From contig OY744614.1 in assembly GCA_963556255.1 (NCBI GenBank), positions 37,625,469-37,689,468 of the forward strand: 64,000 nucleotides of DNA, in the 5' to 3' direction. This document shows, piece after piece, positions 34,716-45,649 of the stretch; position 1 is the stretch's first letter, and each line of letters begins with the position of its first letter. Origin of the DNA: Allolobophora icterica (lineage: Eukaryota; Annelida; Clitellata; Crassiclitellata; Lumbricidae). The position numbers were made by a program, and so were the translations under genes. Below the pieces are notes generated by a model. That model searched no databases. It was not told the origin of the DNA and saw only the letters and a list, made by a program, of their open reading frames with translations.

Positions 34716-37547
34716 ATAGCAGTGTGGTTTTTCAAGCGGTTCTATTTGGCCATCACCACAATGGTGTGTGCTTGCAATTAAACGTCGTTCTCTGTTGCTA
34801 TAGTTTTACGGTTGTGACATTCGTCTCTGTGTTGCAGTGGTTTACGCCGGCAGAGTTCGGCATGTGGTACAGTGTCCTAAACACGACTATGAACATGGCG
34901 TGTAGCATTGGCCCGATTCTCACCGCTTTCATAACGGCCATGATTTCGTGGCGAGCAAGTATGACGATATATGGTAAGGAGCAGCGAGCGCAGGCGTTTC
35001 TGAGTTCTGTTGCATGTCGTGGCTCGTTCTGTTGCTGCATGGTGTGGCTCTAGAATCAGGATCAGTGCGTTATCCATCTTTTTTTGTATTAACAACTGGG
35101 ATTTTGTTGGAGTTTGTTTTGCACAGATTTAGTAAATAGTAATGAATGTTAAAGGGCAAATGTTTACATCTAGAACACAAGTCATGGACAGTATGTAATT
35201 TAGTCAAAATGTGCTCTATCAGTGCCATATAGTAGTACACAGTGTGGATGCTTCTTTTTTGCAGCTCCAACAATCACTGATCAGAAATGTATCTCTGGGA
35301 CTCCTTACAGTGCAATATTAAGATTCTGGCTTGACTGGTGCAGAGGAATATGCTGTGGCTATTTGCGTGGTTTCAACTTAGTTGGCCTCTGATGAACAGT
35401 GCTATATACATGTAAACTCATGGACTTCAAACAAAGTTTAGGACATAACTAAAAGATAAATATGGCTAAAGATTCTCGAATTAACATAAATTAACATAAA
35501 ATTAAATATGCAGCTCTTAGATGAACTTTGAAGGTTGGATATGAGCAGATTTTGCTATGATTTTGTTTCTCAGTGTTTGGCTTTACTGCTTTCTGTTCAG
35601 TGTGAGTGATTTTTCTGTTTTTTTTTATGTTTCAACTAAGTTTGGTTTAATATAAAATTTTGTGTGCTTTAAACTTGCTGAACAGTGTGTAATCTAGTCC
35701 CCCTGTTCTGGGGGGGGGGGGGAAACAAGGTTTCTCGGGGGGGAATTTCCCCCCAAAAAGGTCTCTGCCTTACAATATTGCTGAGTTCTGGGGGGAAACT
35801 TCAATCCTGGGGGGGGGAAATTTCCCCCCCAAAAGACGTCTAGATTAAACACTGCTTGCTGAAATTCGGTGTGATTAACATTAGTGTTTGTGTTGTCATG
35901 GTTGGTGTTCAGGAAATGTTTGCGGTGTTCAGGAAATGTTTGCAACATTTCAACAGTTTGGCTCATTATTATGTTTATTGTTTTTGAAATTGTTTGCATG
36001 TCTTGAGTAGGATAAAAAAAAATTGTTAGTACCGGTATATGATTCCCTAGGAGAAAAGATATCAAATATGGACTTGCTGGACTAAGTATGCCCTGAGATT
36101 TGTTGATGTTAATGGGATATAGTTGCTAAATGTCATCTCAAGATTTCCACAAAATCTATCAAACTAAAAGTCCAAGGAGGACCATCTAAATCTGCATTTC
36201 CAAGAAAATCGATTTTGAAAAATACAGATATTTAGAACCACTGCTTTGAAAGTTATTCGTAGTTACAGCTAAAGCTACAGTACATGTCTGATGGAGCAAG
36301 CCCTTGTAAGGATTGTGAAGTTTCGTCCATAGCAAGCCATGACTTTTGACACAGCAATATACTGAAATATCGCATAATTATCAAAAATCTTCGACAAAAG
36401 CAGCATAGTCCTGAAGATTGAGTTTCTTGGTATATACATGTGCCAGTCTTTTCTGGTAGTGGGTCACATCTGCTATTTGTTGTAATGTACAAAATTGGTT
36501 TTTGGCTTGACCTGTTCGATTTACCAGCACATGATTTGCCAGCACATAATTTGTTGTGATTTGCAGCTCACATTTTGGTTGTTTGATAATTTTAGTTGTT
36601 AAATTTTTACACTCTCTGTCATTTCTTTTGCATATCTTTCTATTAACAATTATATGGTATTTGGTTGCTGTAGTTGTATAAATTAATATTTTGTTTAGTA
36701 GCTTGTTTAGGTGGCTGTTATTTTGGTGGTTTTGTAGCTGTTATTGATCTCTGAAAGCAGGCAGCGTGGTTTCTTTTAAGGGGAACTCCCACTTTTCTGT
36801 TTTTGAATGAATCTGAATTTGCCATAGTCTTTTTTATCACTGGTTGAAGATGTTTAATTGCTGATGTTGAAGAAGGTGCACAGTTCGTTATGTGTCCCAA
36901 CCAATGTGTGTGTATGTTTGTGGTGTATGTGTGGTGTTTAGTAAGGTATTTGTGTCCCAAGTGGAAGGGAGGGAAGACACCAATTTCCAGGTCTCCAATC
37001 CTTAAGCCGGCAATGGACACATCCTAAGGTCCATGAACACGGATATGCATTGCAGGATTGCTCTGTACTTCCCAGCTGAAACCAGCACTACATTCCACTG
37101 CTCAGGGATGGAGGCAAGTTTGCACGAACAATTTGGCAAGGGTCCTTTGCTTGGCTGGCGTGAACCCGTTATCTTTGAGACAGAAATCCTGATTTGTCTC
37201 TGCATGATGTTAGTTTCTATTGATAATGTAAATGTGTTCGTGGTTTCAATACAATGCTGAAAAGGACATGGTTGAGTGAAACAACGCTGAGCTCGTCTAG
37301 TACTGGGCACTTGGATGAGTGATGATCTTGGATCATACTAAGTCATTTACTGGTCCATTTGGACTTGCCATCTATTGACGGTTGGTAAATGAGTTCAGTT
37401 GCAAACTGAGTGGTTAACACAGATAAGCTATTGAATTGTGAATTGCTGTTTGCACTTCAAACACTTCTTATGCCTTTTTATAGAGGCATGTAAGAAAGTG
37501 TTTTCCTTAGCCTTAACTTGTACCTTTTGTCTGTATATATTATTTTT

Positions 37548-37597
<50 letters not shown>

Positions 37598-39209
37598 CAT
37601 ATATTATATATACATATTATATATTTTATATATATATATATGATTGTGTACATACATGTGTGTGTATGTGTGTGTATCTATGCATCTGCTTATATATCAT
37701 GCTTCTCAAGGACAATGCAACAGCATTGCTGATATACTGTGCACCTGCATGCAATATAACACTGCACTGAATTGTTTATGGATCCCTTATGACGGTTGTG
37801 ATGAGTGGCTTATTGGCACTGTCAAATGGGAAAAGTTATCCCCTAATATGTTTCAGTTTTGACTGTGTTTTGTTTTCTTTTGATTTGTTTCTTGAGTGAT
37901 AGTTTAATTTATGTAACTGGTGGTAATTTTGCTTTTGGCAGCTGGCCATTTTATTCAATATTTTCTAGCCAAGTAAACCATGATGTATTCTTGAAAGTAG
38001 GAGCTTTTGACATTTCTAATTAGACCGGATTTTATCATCTGATGATGAGAAGTGGTTTGGATGACATTTTAGAGCATCATTTGTAAAACAGTTGTATTTT
38101 TCTGTACAGCTGTACGTCTCGAAATGGCAGGTGCTGATGAGTTTAGAACTGTTGCTGAATTTTTTTATCGGTCTTAGGCCTAAATTTGTTGTGGTTGGGG
38201 TAGATTGGTGTTCCTTGGAATCTTGTAATTGTTCTGAGCAGCTGAGAGGTCATGCCCCTGGCCATTTGTAAATAGAACATGTGAGTGTCAGGGTGTATTT
38301 GTCACTTGGTCGTCATCATCATCATCATCATCATCATTTGTATCATCATCATCATCATCATCGTCGTCATCATCATTGTTGACCATAACAGTATATAAGA
38401 AAATATACTGTTATGACTGTCTAAAGGTAACTGTCGGTAAATCTAGGTTTGTCAGTCAGTGTATCTAGGTGTGTCAGTTGGTGTAGCTAGGTGTGTCAGT
38501 TGGTGTATGTAGGCGTGTAGTCGGAGTAACTTGGTGTGTCAGTTGGTGTAGCAAGTGTGTCAGTTGGTGTAGCTAGGTGTGTCAGTCTGTAAATTCCTGT
38601 GGCTGCAAGTCTCGTTTACTGCATCGTTTAGTTTTGGTGGTGTTGACTGGCAGTAGTTTGTGTAATGCATCTGTGAAACTATTCTACTGACATTTGTAGG
38701 TCTGACATCTCTGACAGTGAGCATCTTCTGCTTCTTCTGCATGTGGAATTCGCCAACTGACATCGGTCATCCCAGCTGTGCAGATGCTGCTAATAAGTCA
38801 GACGCAAAGGGCAAGTTTCATAAGATCAACGAGCATCCATTTTTATGTGTGTTGGCATATTTATGTAGCTCCTGTAAAGATCCTGTCCAATTGTCTACGC
38901 ATTCTCTAAACTACATTATATTGGAGTTCACTCAGTGTGTGACAGGGAGATGTGGGGAAACAAAGCCGCGTGCAGTGGACAGACTGCGATGATAAAGACA
39001 AAACCTATAATGGATAAAAAACCCGGGTGGTCAAACAAGTGGGGGTGTTTGATTGACACCAGTGGGAGCATGCCCCTGGACTTAGGACAAATAGAAATGA
39101 TGTCACGTAGGCTAAGTTTAATTTAATCATCGGCTTGCAGATGCGTTAGTTACCTGTATGTATGTATGTATGTATGTATTTATGTACTGATATGTATGCA
39201 TGCATGTAC

Positions 39210-39240
<31 letters not shown>

Positions 39241-42200
39241 TGTATGTATGTATGTATGTATGTATGTACGGTATGTATGTACATATGTATGGGGTGTTTG
39301 ATATAATGCTTGTGAAGTATCTCATAAAAGCAGTGTTTTTGGACTTATGTATAGGGCCTTATAAGAACCTACCTATCAAAGACCTGTCTAGCTTAGAGAT
39401 CTAAAAAGTGACTGGTGTTATTTGATTATTAATTAAATAAATCTATTTTGTATGCTAACTTGTAGGCAAGGCACGTAGCAGAGGCCGAGGGACGTGGCAG
39501 GACATGATACAGAGTCCATTTATGTGGGTTGTCTGCACCTGCTATCTCGTTTTGTTTATGGGCCGGACTGCCACCCTCGATTGGGCACAGCTCTACCTTA
39601 TTCAGGAACTTGGTCAGAGCCCGTATATCGGTGAGTCAGTGTTGGCAAGTTGCCTTGTTGAGGAAATAGTTCTTTTGGTAGTTTTTTGAGAGGTATGGTA
39701 TGGTCAGGGGATCATGTTCTTTGACCTCAGTTGGGGTTGCCTGAAGGCCAATTAACTTTAGTGTCTAGGGTTGGAATTGTGATGCTTTGTGTAAGATAGA
39801 TAATTCCCTGTGGAACCATAGAAAAGAAAGTGGTTTAGTTTTGGAAATTGGTCTTGCTGTTGCACGTAATTACTAGTGAATGATCACTGAACTCCAGCAC
39901 TTCGTTTCTTTAGACTCTTTAAAAGGGTCCATGACAGAGATTACTTACTTAGTTACCTACATGAGTGATTGCTTTTCATTAATTCACAATTGTAATTGTA
40001 ACCGAACATTTATATATCGCCACTCAAATCAGCAGCAGTCTCGAACCGCATCACTGCCAGCACCAACAAAAAGAAATGTTTCAAGCGTCTACGGAACTGA
40101 AGAGGAGAGAGGGCAAGAAGCTCTTGGCGTAGGGACTGGGGAAGACTGTTCCAGGCTGAGGGACCCACATAGGCAAAGCTCCTGGATTAGGCCGTGGAAG
40201 AGTGCATACGCATAATGCATTGTGTATAATACGATACATATAAGTGACATGCGAACAAGTTTTCCTGAGATATTGGTGTGTTACATGCATATTACACGCA
40301 TCGGGTGGGATAATTTTACTGGATCTGTATTTGTGTGTAAATTTCCAGGCAGTCTGTTCATCAGTAGCCTCGAGGTTGGTGGAATCATAGGCTCCATCCT
40401 CGCTGGGTACATTGCCGACAGACTGGTTGCCACGGTGAGTTTCTATTCTGACTAATTGATTTATCGGATAATTTGTGATTACACTTGTTTCAATTGGATT
40501 GACTTTATGATCCTGTGAGTGTGTTCTTGGAAGTTAAATGAAAGTTTTATGATATTTCTTATTCCCAGTTTCATATACCTGGGTTTAAAAAAGTAGAAAA
40601 TTTATTACAATTGTTTTCTATTGTTATCGTGTTGTCATTGTTGTGGTTGTATTGTAGTAGTTGAATGAATTGAATTTCAGAGCCAGAGAGACGATGTTCA
40701 GGGCACTCCTCGCATGACCGTTGCCATGGTTTACGTTGTCATTTACATCAGTGGATTGCATGCGCTGTCGTTTCTTGTGACTGGAGGAACATCTCAGGTA
40801 AAAGGAATTTCTCAGGTATTTCGCAGATGAGTTACACCTTTCCAGATCAGCAAGGAATTTCCATGAATTAGATCCTTTCCACATCAGTCGGGAATTTGGG
40901 GATACAGGTGAAAGTTTTCACGTTTGTTGAGAATATCCGGCCACGTTAGGAGTTTTCAAGGTCAACAGGGAATTGTGAAATGGATGAGAAACTCGTCAGG
41001 TAGAACATACAGTGGCTAGGGGGCACAGGTGGAGCAGAAATCTCAAAGCAAATTTTTGCCCTGATGGGGATTTTAACCCGCAAGCTCTCGGTTGACAGTC
41101 CAGAATGTTAACCACTGGACTATCATGCACCCCCACCCCCAGAAATGTACTTCACAACCTCGAAATTCAAGAAAACTTTCAGGTTAGTATAAAGTGGTTT
41201 TCAGGTCAGCTTCTGGGATTGATAGGAAGCTCAAAGTGAAACAGAATTATTGGGAAGCTGTAAATGAATAAAGAGCTGAACTAACTGATTCATAATATAA
41301 ATCATTAGATTAGATCTCGCCATACAAAACGATCAACATTTCTGCTGTTAATGTTAATAAATGTAAGCATGCTCTGCTGTGAATGTTAATTAATGTAAAT
41401 GTGTTCTGCTGTGAATGTAGTTAATGTAAACATGTTCATATCCTGGGCACAGATCAGTTGAACGTCCCTTGGTATTTGTTGGTGTTTAGCCAATGAGTCA
41501 CTTTGAGAAGTATATATACATATGAGTGCCCATAATTGCACGTATACATTGTATTGGTATTGTATTGTATTGTATTCGGGCATTTATAAAGCGCTTCTAG
41601 CGGGAGAGCCATTCAGAAGCACTCCCATGCGAGAAAAAACGAGTTTTAAGAAAGGTAAAAGAGGAAGCTCTAGACGTTACCTGAGAGAATAGGAGAACGA
41701 ATGGATGGAGAAAGCTCATACATATATGCATGCATACGTTTTTATGTCAGATTTGGCCGTTTCTGCCATTTTGCTGACAGGCCCAAGATCTGTGAATATA
41801 CCCAGTCCTGCTGTTTGCATGGTTAAATCTATTTTGACTTTTCATGTATTTCAGGTGCTGATAATATGCGTGGGGTTCGTTATGGGTTTTGGAATTTACG
41901 GCCCAGTGTCTCTATATGGCGTGATGGCCATAGAAGCAGCTCCTACACACCTGTCTGGAACGTCACATGCCATCGTATCACTTGCTTCAAACAGTATGTC
42001 TTGTATTCTCTTTTTACAAGTGGATGTAATGGTGACATTGCGGACAAGGATTGTAATTGTAGCTGTAATCGAACATTTATAAAAGCGCCACTCAACAATT
42101 CAGAGTATCCTGATCCACGATTCCAAGTCAGTGCTATCACTAACAAATAAAATAGTCTTCAGGTGTTCTGGAACAGGGACAGAGTAAGGCTGAGGAGCTC

Positions 42201-43203
42201 AAGCCACAGGATGACTTTCCTGGATTTGCTTGGATTGGATTAGTTAATAAGTGCTATTGTAGTGGAGGGTTTTTGACTGATTTGTGTGACTTCTGGTCTA
42301 ATCTGTTTTCTGTGGCACCATTATCACGATTGGCACCAACCTACTGTATCTCTCAAGGTTCTGTTTTCCAGCTGCTAAAGTCCTTGGGTGGTCTTGTGTA
42401 TGCTGTGTTACGTACGGATGTCTGATTGCTTTGATGATGTGACTAAGATGTTTGGTCCTTGTGGATTTTGTTGTTTTTGTGCCACCATGTGGAACGCTCT
42501 ATCGACGTAGCACTCGCAATAACTGGTTTCAAAAAGATGCTTAAACTTCATTTGTGAGTACCCCTCGGAGGATGGTGGTGATTTATCTGGTGAGGTGAGA
42601 TAATCTCTCAAGATATATCCTCTGTGGGATTGAAAGATCACCCAGCTAATGCTGAAACAGTAAGAGCAGTGACATAATGACTTCATCAAGCGTGTAAAAC
42701 GCCAAAATGTTAGCAGTACGATGTCAGTGATTAATTTTATGTTTATTGGCCTGGATTTGCTCTGACAAGTAATGTGATGTTAATTTCATTGCACTCTTCA
42801 AAGGGTAGTCCCGTAAAATTAGACGGCGGAGATGAGCAGTGCTGTTTTTCAGCGAAATCTCTTCCTTAGCACTTTAGCGACGAGTTGCATTGGTTCCCCA
42901 GTAACTTTTAGTACACGCTCATCTTTAAAGTGTTAATGCTGTATTCTGATGAAGTTTTGTCTGAGGTGTTTCATACTATATCAAAATTCCTTCATCGGTC
43001 TTTGAGTGAAATTTCTTAATTTTCTGTTGTTTACAGTTGGTGCTATCTTGGCTGGGTTCCCGTTCAGTTACGTGGCGAAACACTTAGAGTGGAAGGGATC
43101 ATTTATTCTTCTTGAAGTGCTGCTCATCGGTGTTCTCGTTCTGAAAATCATGACGCGAAATCTGGAGTACAAAATGGTTCCGACAAAGAAGAAACTCCAG
43201 TGA
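28444..43203 (+). CDS. SLC37A4: SLC37A4-like glucose-6-phosphate transporter (major facilitator)
   Basis: Antiporter that carries glucose-6-phosphate into the ER lumen in exchange for phosphate. Coding exons: 28444-28612, 29212-29349, 30638-30732, exon 4 as either 34838-34973 or 32603-32738, 38700-38810, 39466-39630, 40349-40434, 40681-40797, 41855-41993, 43037-43203. Phases agree throughout; total 440 residues against 429 in human. Recognised by YTLAVFNRKCFSFAMPAI in exon 1, the LQGLVQGGGWPACAK segment in exon 3, NSPTDIGHPS in exon 5, SLEVGGIIGSILAGYIADR in exon 7 and APTHLSGTSHAIV in exon 9. The C-terminus Lys-Lys-Leu-Gln is a KKXX ER-retrieval signal. Intron 5 begins with GC. Other SLC37 members (SPX1-3) fit less well. 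Introns hold SINEs, minisatellites and one broken exon copy. Confidence 0.92.
31244..31345. repeat. Short minisatellite in SLC37A4 intron 3
   Basis: About five copies of a unit like ATGACCTCATTATAACTT. Confidence 0.75.
32603..32738 (+). CDS. SLC37A4: SLC37A4 alternative exon 4, version A
   Basis: Encodes WYKQDEFASVWSTLSTSMNI and 25 more residues, homologous to the exon at 34838-34973. Both are exactly 136 nt, enter in phase 0 and leave in phase 1, so either can join 30732 to 38700, but both together would break the frame. Bordered by TGTAG and GTAGGT. Compared with the family it lacks the Pro of the WFxPxEFG start. Best explained as one of a mutually exclusive pair. Confidence 0.75.
33441..33584 (+). 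pseudogene. Decayed third copy of SLC37A4 exon 4
   Basis: Flanked by CTGTAG and GTAGGT like version A, and reads VACVGPLLTLVLVEKVNGRY against CSVGPLVTLFLLEKARWQ in A. It is 144 rather than 136 nt, one base is missing near 33560, and its first half no longer aligns as protein. Use as an exon would break the frame. Confidence 0.65.
34488..34714 (+). repeat. SINE with ATT tail between alternative exons
   Basis: The head GGGGAGGGGGGATAGAGTAA and B-box-like CGGATCGACTCCCG are followed by AATAAAGAATATT and a pure ATT tail. Related in head and tail to 63431-63652. Confidence 0.6.
34838..34973 (+). CDS. SLC37A4: SLC37A4 exon 4, version C (canonical-like)
   Basis: Encodes WFTPAEFGMWYSVLNTTMNM followed by ACSIGPILTAF and ISWRASM. 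It keeps the family pattern WFxPxxFGxW and SWR better than version A, so it is probably the ancestral exon. Acceptor GTTGCAG, donor GTAAGG. Confidence 0.88.
35699..35840. repeat. G-run/C-run dimer in SLC37A4 intron 4
   Basis: Two similar units of about 70 bp, each with TTCTG, a long G run (12 and 6, the second later 9), GAAA, then TTTCCCCCC or CCCCCCC and AAAAG(G)(A)C. The G runs can pair with the C runs or form quadruplexes. Confidence 0.7.
37554..37641. repeat. (TA)n microsatellite
   Basis: TA-rich run with short interruptions in SLC37A4 intron 4. Confidence 0.9.
38314..38375. repeat. (ATC)n microsatellite
   Basis: CATCAT units with a few changes, in SLC37A4 intron 4. Confidence 0.85.
38440..38592. 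repeat. Minisatellite just before SLC37A4 exon 5
   Basis: About seven copies of a 22- to 26-bp unit like GTGTGTCAGTTGGTGTAGCT, ending some 110 bases before the acceptor at 38698. Confidence 0.8.
39154..39290. repeat. (GTAT)n microsatellite
   Basis: GTAT units in SLC37A4 intron 5, broken near 39185-39210 and 39268. Confidence 0.93.
39985..40205 (+). repeat. Dispersed repeat in SLC37A4 intron 6
   Basis: Starts ATTGTAATTGTAACCGAACATTTATA and shares this head and the following CGCCACTCAA with 42040-42180. No coding function. Confidence 0.5.
41012..41135 (-). repeat. tRNA-derived SINE (Asp-like head), copy 2
   Basis: The minus strand reads ATAGTCCAGTGGTTAACATT, GGACTGTCAACCGAGAG and GCGGGTTAAAATCCC, the same head as at 6836-6985. 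Lies in SLC37A4 intron 8. Confidence 0.6.
42040..42180 (+). repeat. Dispersed repeat in SLC37A4 intron 9
   Basis: Begins with ATTGTAATTGTAGCTGTAAT and CGAACATTTATAAAAGCGCC, matching 39985-40035. Confidence 0.5.
42865..42936 (+). repeat. ~70-bp palindromic foldback repeat, copy 3
   Basis: TTAGCACTTTAGCGACGAG at the left and CTCATCTTTAAAGTGTTAA at the right pair; the centre reads TTGCATTGGTTCCCCAGTAA. It sits 100 bp before the last SLC37A4 exon. Confidence 0.8.
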
Positions 43204-44042
43204 TCCACAGCTGCCAATTATATGTTATGGAATGCATTCAATTTATGTTTTAGCCTTCCTTTTCAGTTTGGGTTTTCGATTTTTCAAATTTAACTTATTT
43301 TCGCCTTGTTTGTCCCATTTTAATCATTTTTAATGTGTTCGTGGTAAATTGACTGTTTGCTTTGATACCAAAGGATTTTGTGTGGCAGATCTTTAAAGAA
43401 ATCGTCTTTTCTTGATAGTTAGGCTTGGTTTCTTTGGTTAAAAAGTGTTACATCTGTTACTGTTACATATAGACAAATTTTCTACACCAATGCTAAGAAA
43501 ATTAAATTGCTAACAGTTCAGACCAGTGTTTACCTTTCAAGATTGGGTTAAAGAAACTGATCTTTTGCTGTTTTTATTTTTACAATTTTTAACTGAAGTG
43601 GAAATTGTCCATCAGGATTTTAAAATGTTTGGAGAAACTGAACCATGACCTGGAAAAGGTAGATGACGTCCAATTCCGGTGAGGTAAAAGTCTTGGAGTA
43701 GACAGTGCTGAATTATTTTTGCATTCATTATTATTTTTTGTATTAATACTATTATTATATTTCTGCTTTTATTTACTAGTATCAGTGAATGTATGTTGTG
43801 GATTTGAACCCACCAGTGCCTTTGCTTTGGGATTCTCTGGAAGGAAACCGTGCCAAACTGCATGCATAGTTTCTCATCCTTGTGACGGCCAGCAGGTAGA
43901 GAACTTTCAGGAAAAGGACAAGGAAGCTGATGACTGAGATTTGTCAGAGTTTCAGAATTTACTTTGATGTAAGAACTTTTGTGATTGGCTTTCTACAGAG
44001 TCAAATCCGAGTCTGTGACTGCTGTGAGCGGACAGTTTGTTT

Positions 44043-44110
44043 ATGCTTTAACGACTAGCTGCATTGGTTCCCAGTCACTTTCAGTACACGGTCGTTGTTA
44101 AGGTGTTAAA
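44043..44110 (+). repeat. ~70-bp palindromic foldback repeat, copy 4
   Basis: ATGCTTTAACGACTAGCTGC ... CAGTACACGGTCGTTGTTAA, in the probable SLC37A4 3' UTR or just beyond it. Confidence 0.75.
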
Positions 44111-45301
44111 GAAACCCCGCAAAAGATGCAGAGAAAGCCGTTAATTTCGTCAGATTGATTTTAGTTTGTTAGTAAACTGGTTTGTTTTTGGTTATGGCTT
44201 GAAACAACGTATCTTTCGATTGTAATTTGTAATTGGAATTTTGTGTAACGCATGACTTGAAGAGAAACTAAACTGCTTGTATGCGAGCCTGAACGATTTT
44301 AAATGCCTCGAAGAACAGAATATTTATAAGTTGGAAACGATGCACAGATAACTAGGGAAGTTACCAGATGTAAGGTCCAAATGCATGCAGAGCAAATGGA
44401 TTGCCATTCAAAGTTGACCGGTCATACCAGTTGTGATAGGAATAGTGTTGACGGATTACTACAATTTCACTTTCTTGGCTAGACTATTTCTGTAGTAATA
44501 TATAGACAAAGCTAAACTAAATATCGAAGTGTTGGGTAGACAGCTGAGAGTGTCAACAGTTTTGTCATGAATTGCAGTGTGATTATAATGCTGAGTGAGA
44601 AACAAGGTAGTACAGTTTGTAAATGGCAGGAACATTGTGAAATTGACATTGCATTATTTGGATCTGATTCTAATCTGGTTTCTAATTAGCAATATCTGAA
44701 ACTGGTTTTATGGTTTATGAAATTAGTCACAACAACTGTACATGACACTTTCTTCAAATGACAGAGAAGAACATTTAATTTGTTTCAGTAGAGAGGTGCC
44801 AAGCAATTTTGTAAGGATGAATGGAGCATGGCACTTCGGTTACTGGTTACAACAAACATATTTGCTAACTGTAGTAGCAGTTTTTAAGACCACAGAAGGG
44901 TCAACTTCTGTTGACATGTTGTAAATGCTAAGGATAGGCAATTAATTACAAGGGTCTGTAGAACGATGTAAAATCATAAATTAAAGCAATTTGATCTGTT
45001 CAATTCGGAATGTTGGCTTCTGATGACTTTTAATATGTAGTTGGCTATGAAGTAGCATGAAATGGTGTTAATGATTGTAAAAGTACGAATGTAGTCAATA
45101 TACATGTAAAATTTGTTACATGTACTTGATACTTGTTCCTAGTGCAGTGTCAATGTATCTTTGAACAGTGAGGGGAGTTGCAGTATTACAGTCTCCTAAG
45201 TACTAATTGAATTAGTGATATACATCGTGAATAGTTTTGGATTTGTGTGTTTTGTTTGATACTTTTGGTGTTTTTAGGATTTATATTTATTCCACCTTTT
45301 C

Positions 45302-45307
45302 AATAAA
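45302..45307 (+). terminator. Possible SLC37A4 polyadenylation signal
   Basis: AATAAA about 2.1 kb after the stop codon, the clearest one before the LINE. Confidence 0.35.
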
Positions 45308-45649
45308 GTGGGTGTGAACCTGACTGAACATCACATTTACGGCTGTGGACCTCTTTCGATGGCTCTCATGGCTTTTGTGTAAACAACCTGATCTGTTTCA
45401 AACATACCGGTAAACTAGTTTGATCAATATACAGTTCTGTACAATTTTGAGAAAGGTTCGGCGTCAGAAAGTACAAGTTGCTCAGCACCTATATCTGACC
45501 TTGGCAGCTAATGCCCTTGAGAATAGAAGTCTAGGACACCTTGTTGAATTGAATTTTTGATGACCGTCTGTATCTTTTGTCTGAACTGGTTTGCTCAAAA
45601 TTGCAAGGATGTCGAATAAAAGTAATATACTTTTAAAAGGAGTTTTCCA

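Larger units (their letters stand above)
43204..45640. other. SLC37A4 3' UTR and intergenic DNA
   Basis: No other gene seen. It holds one palindromic repeat (44043-44110) and a polyadenylation signal at 45302. The end of the transcript cannot be fixed from sequence alone. Confidence 0.45.

Noticed and set aside
35263..35393. Possible extra SLC37A4 exon after TTTTTTGCAG at 35264 (frame reads APTITDQKCISG then a stop)
   Set aside because: The acceptor is good, but the residues match nothing in the family and the frame ends in a stop 130 bases on; the true next exon is 38700-38810.
37002..37310. Opposed open frames of 75 and 102 codons in SLC37A4 intron 4
   Set aside because: No splice sites in frame with the gene and no recognisable domain; may be part of an unidentified repeat.
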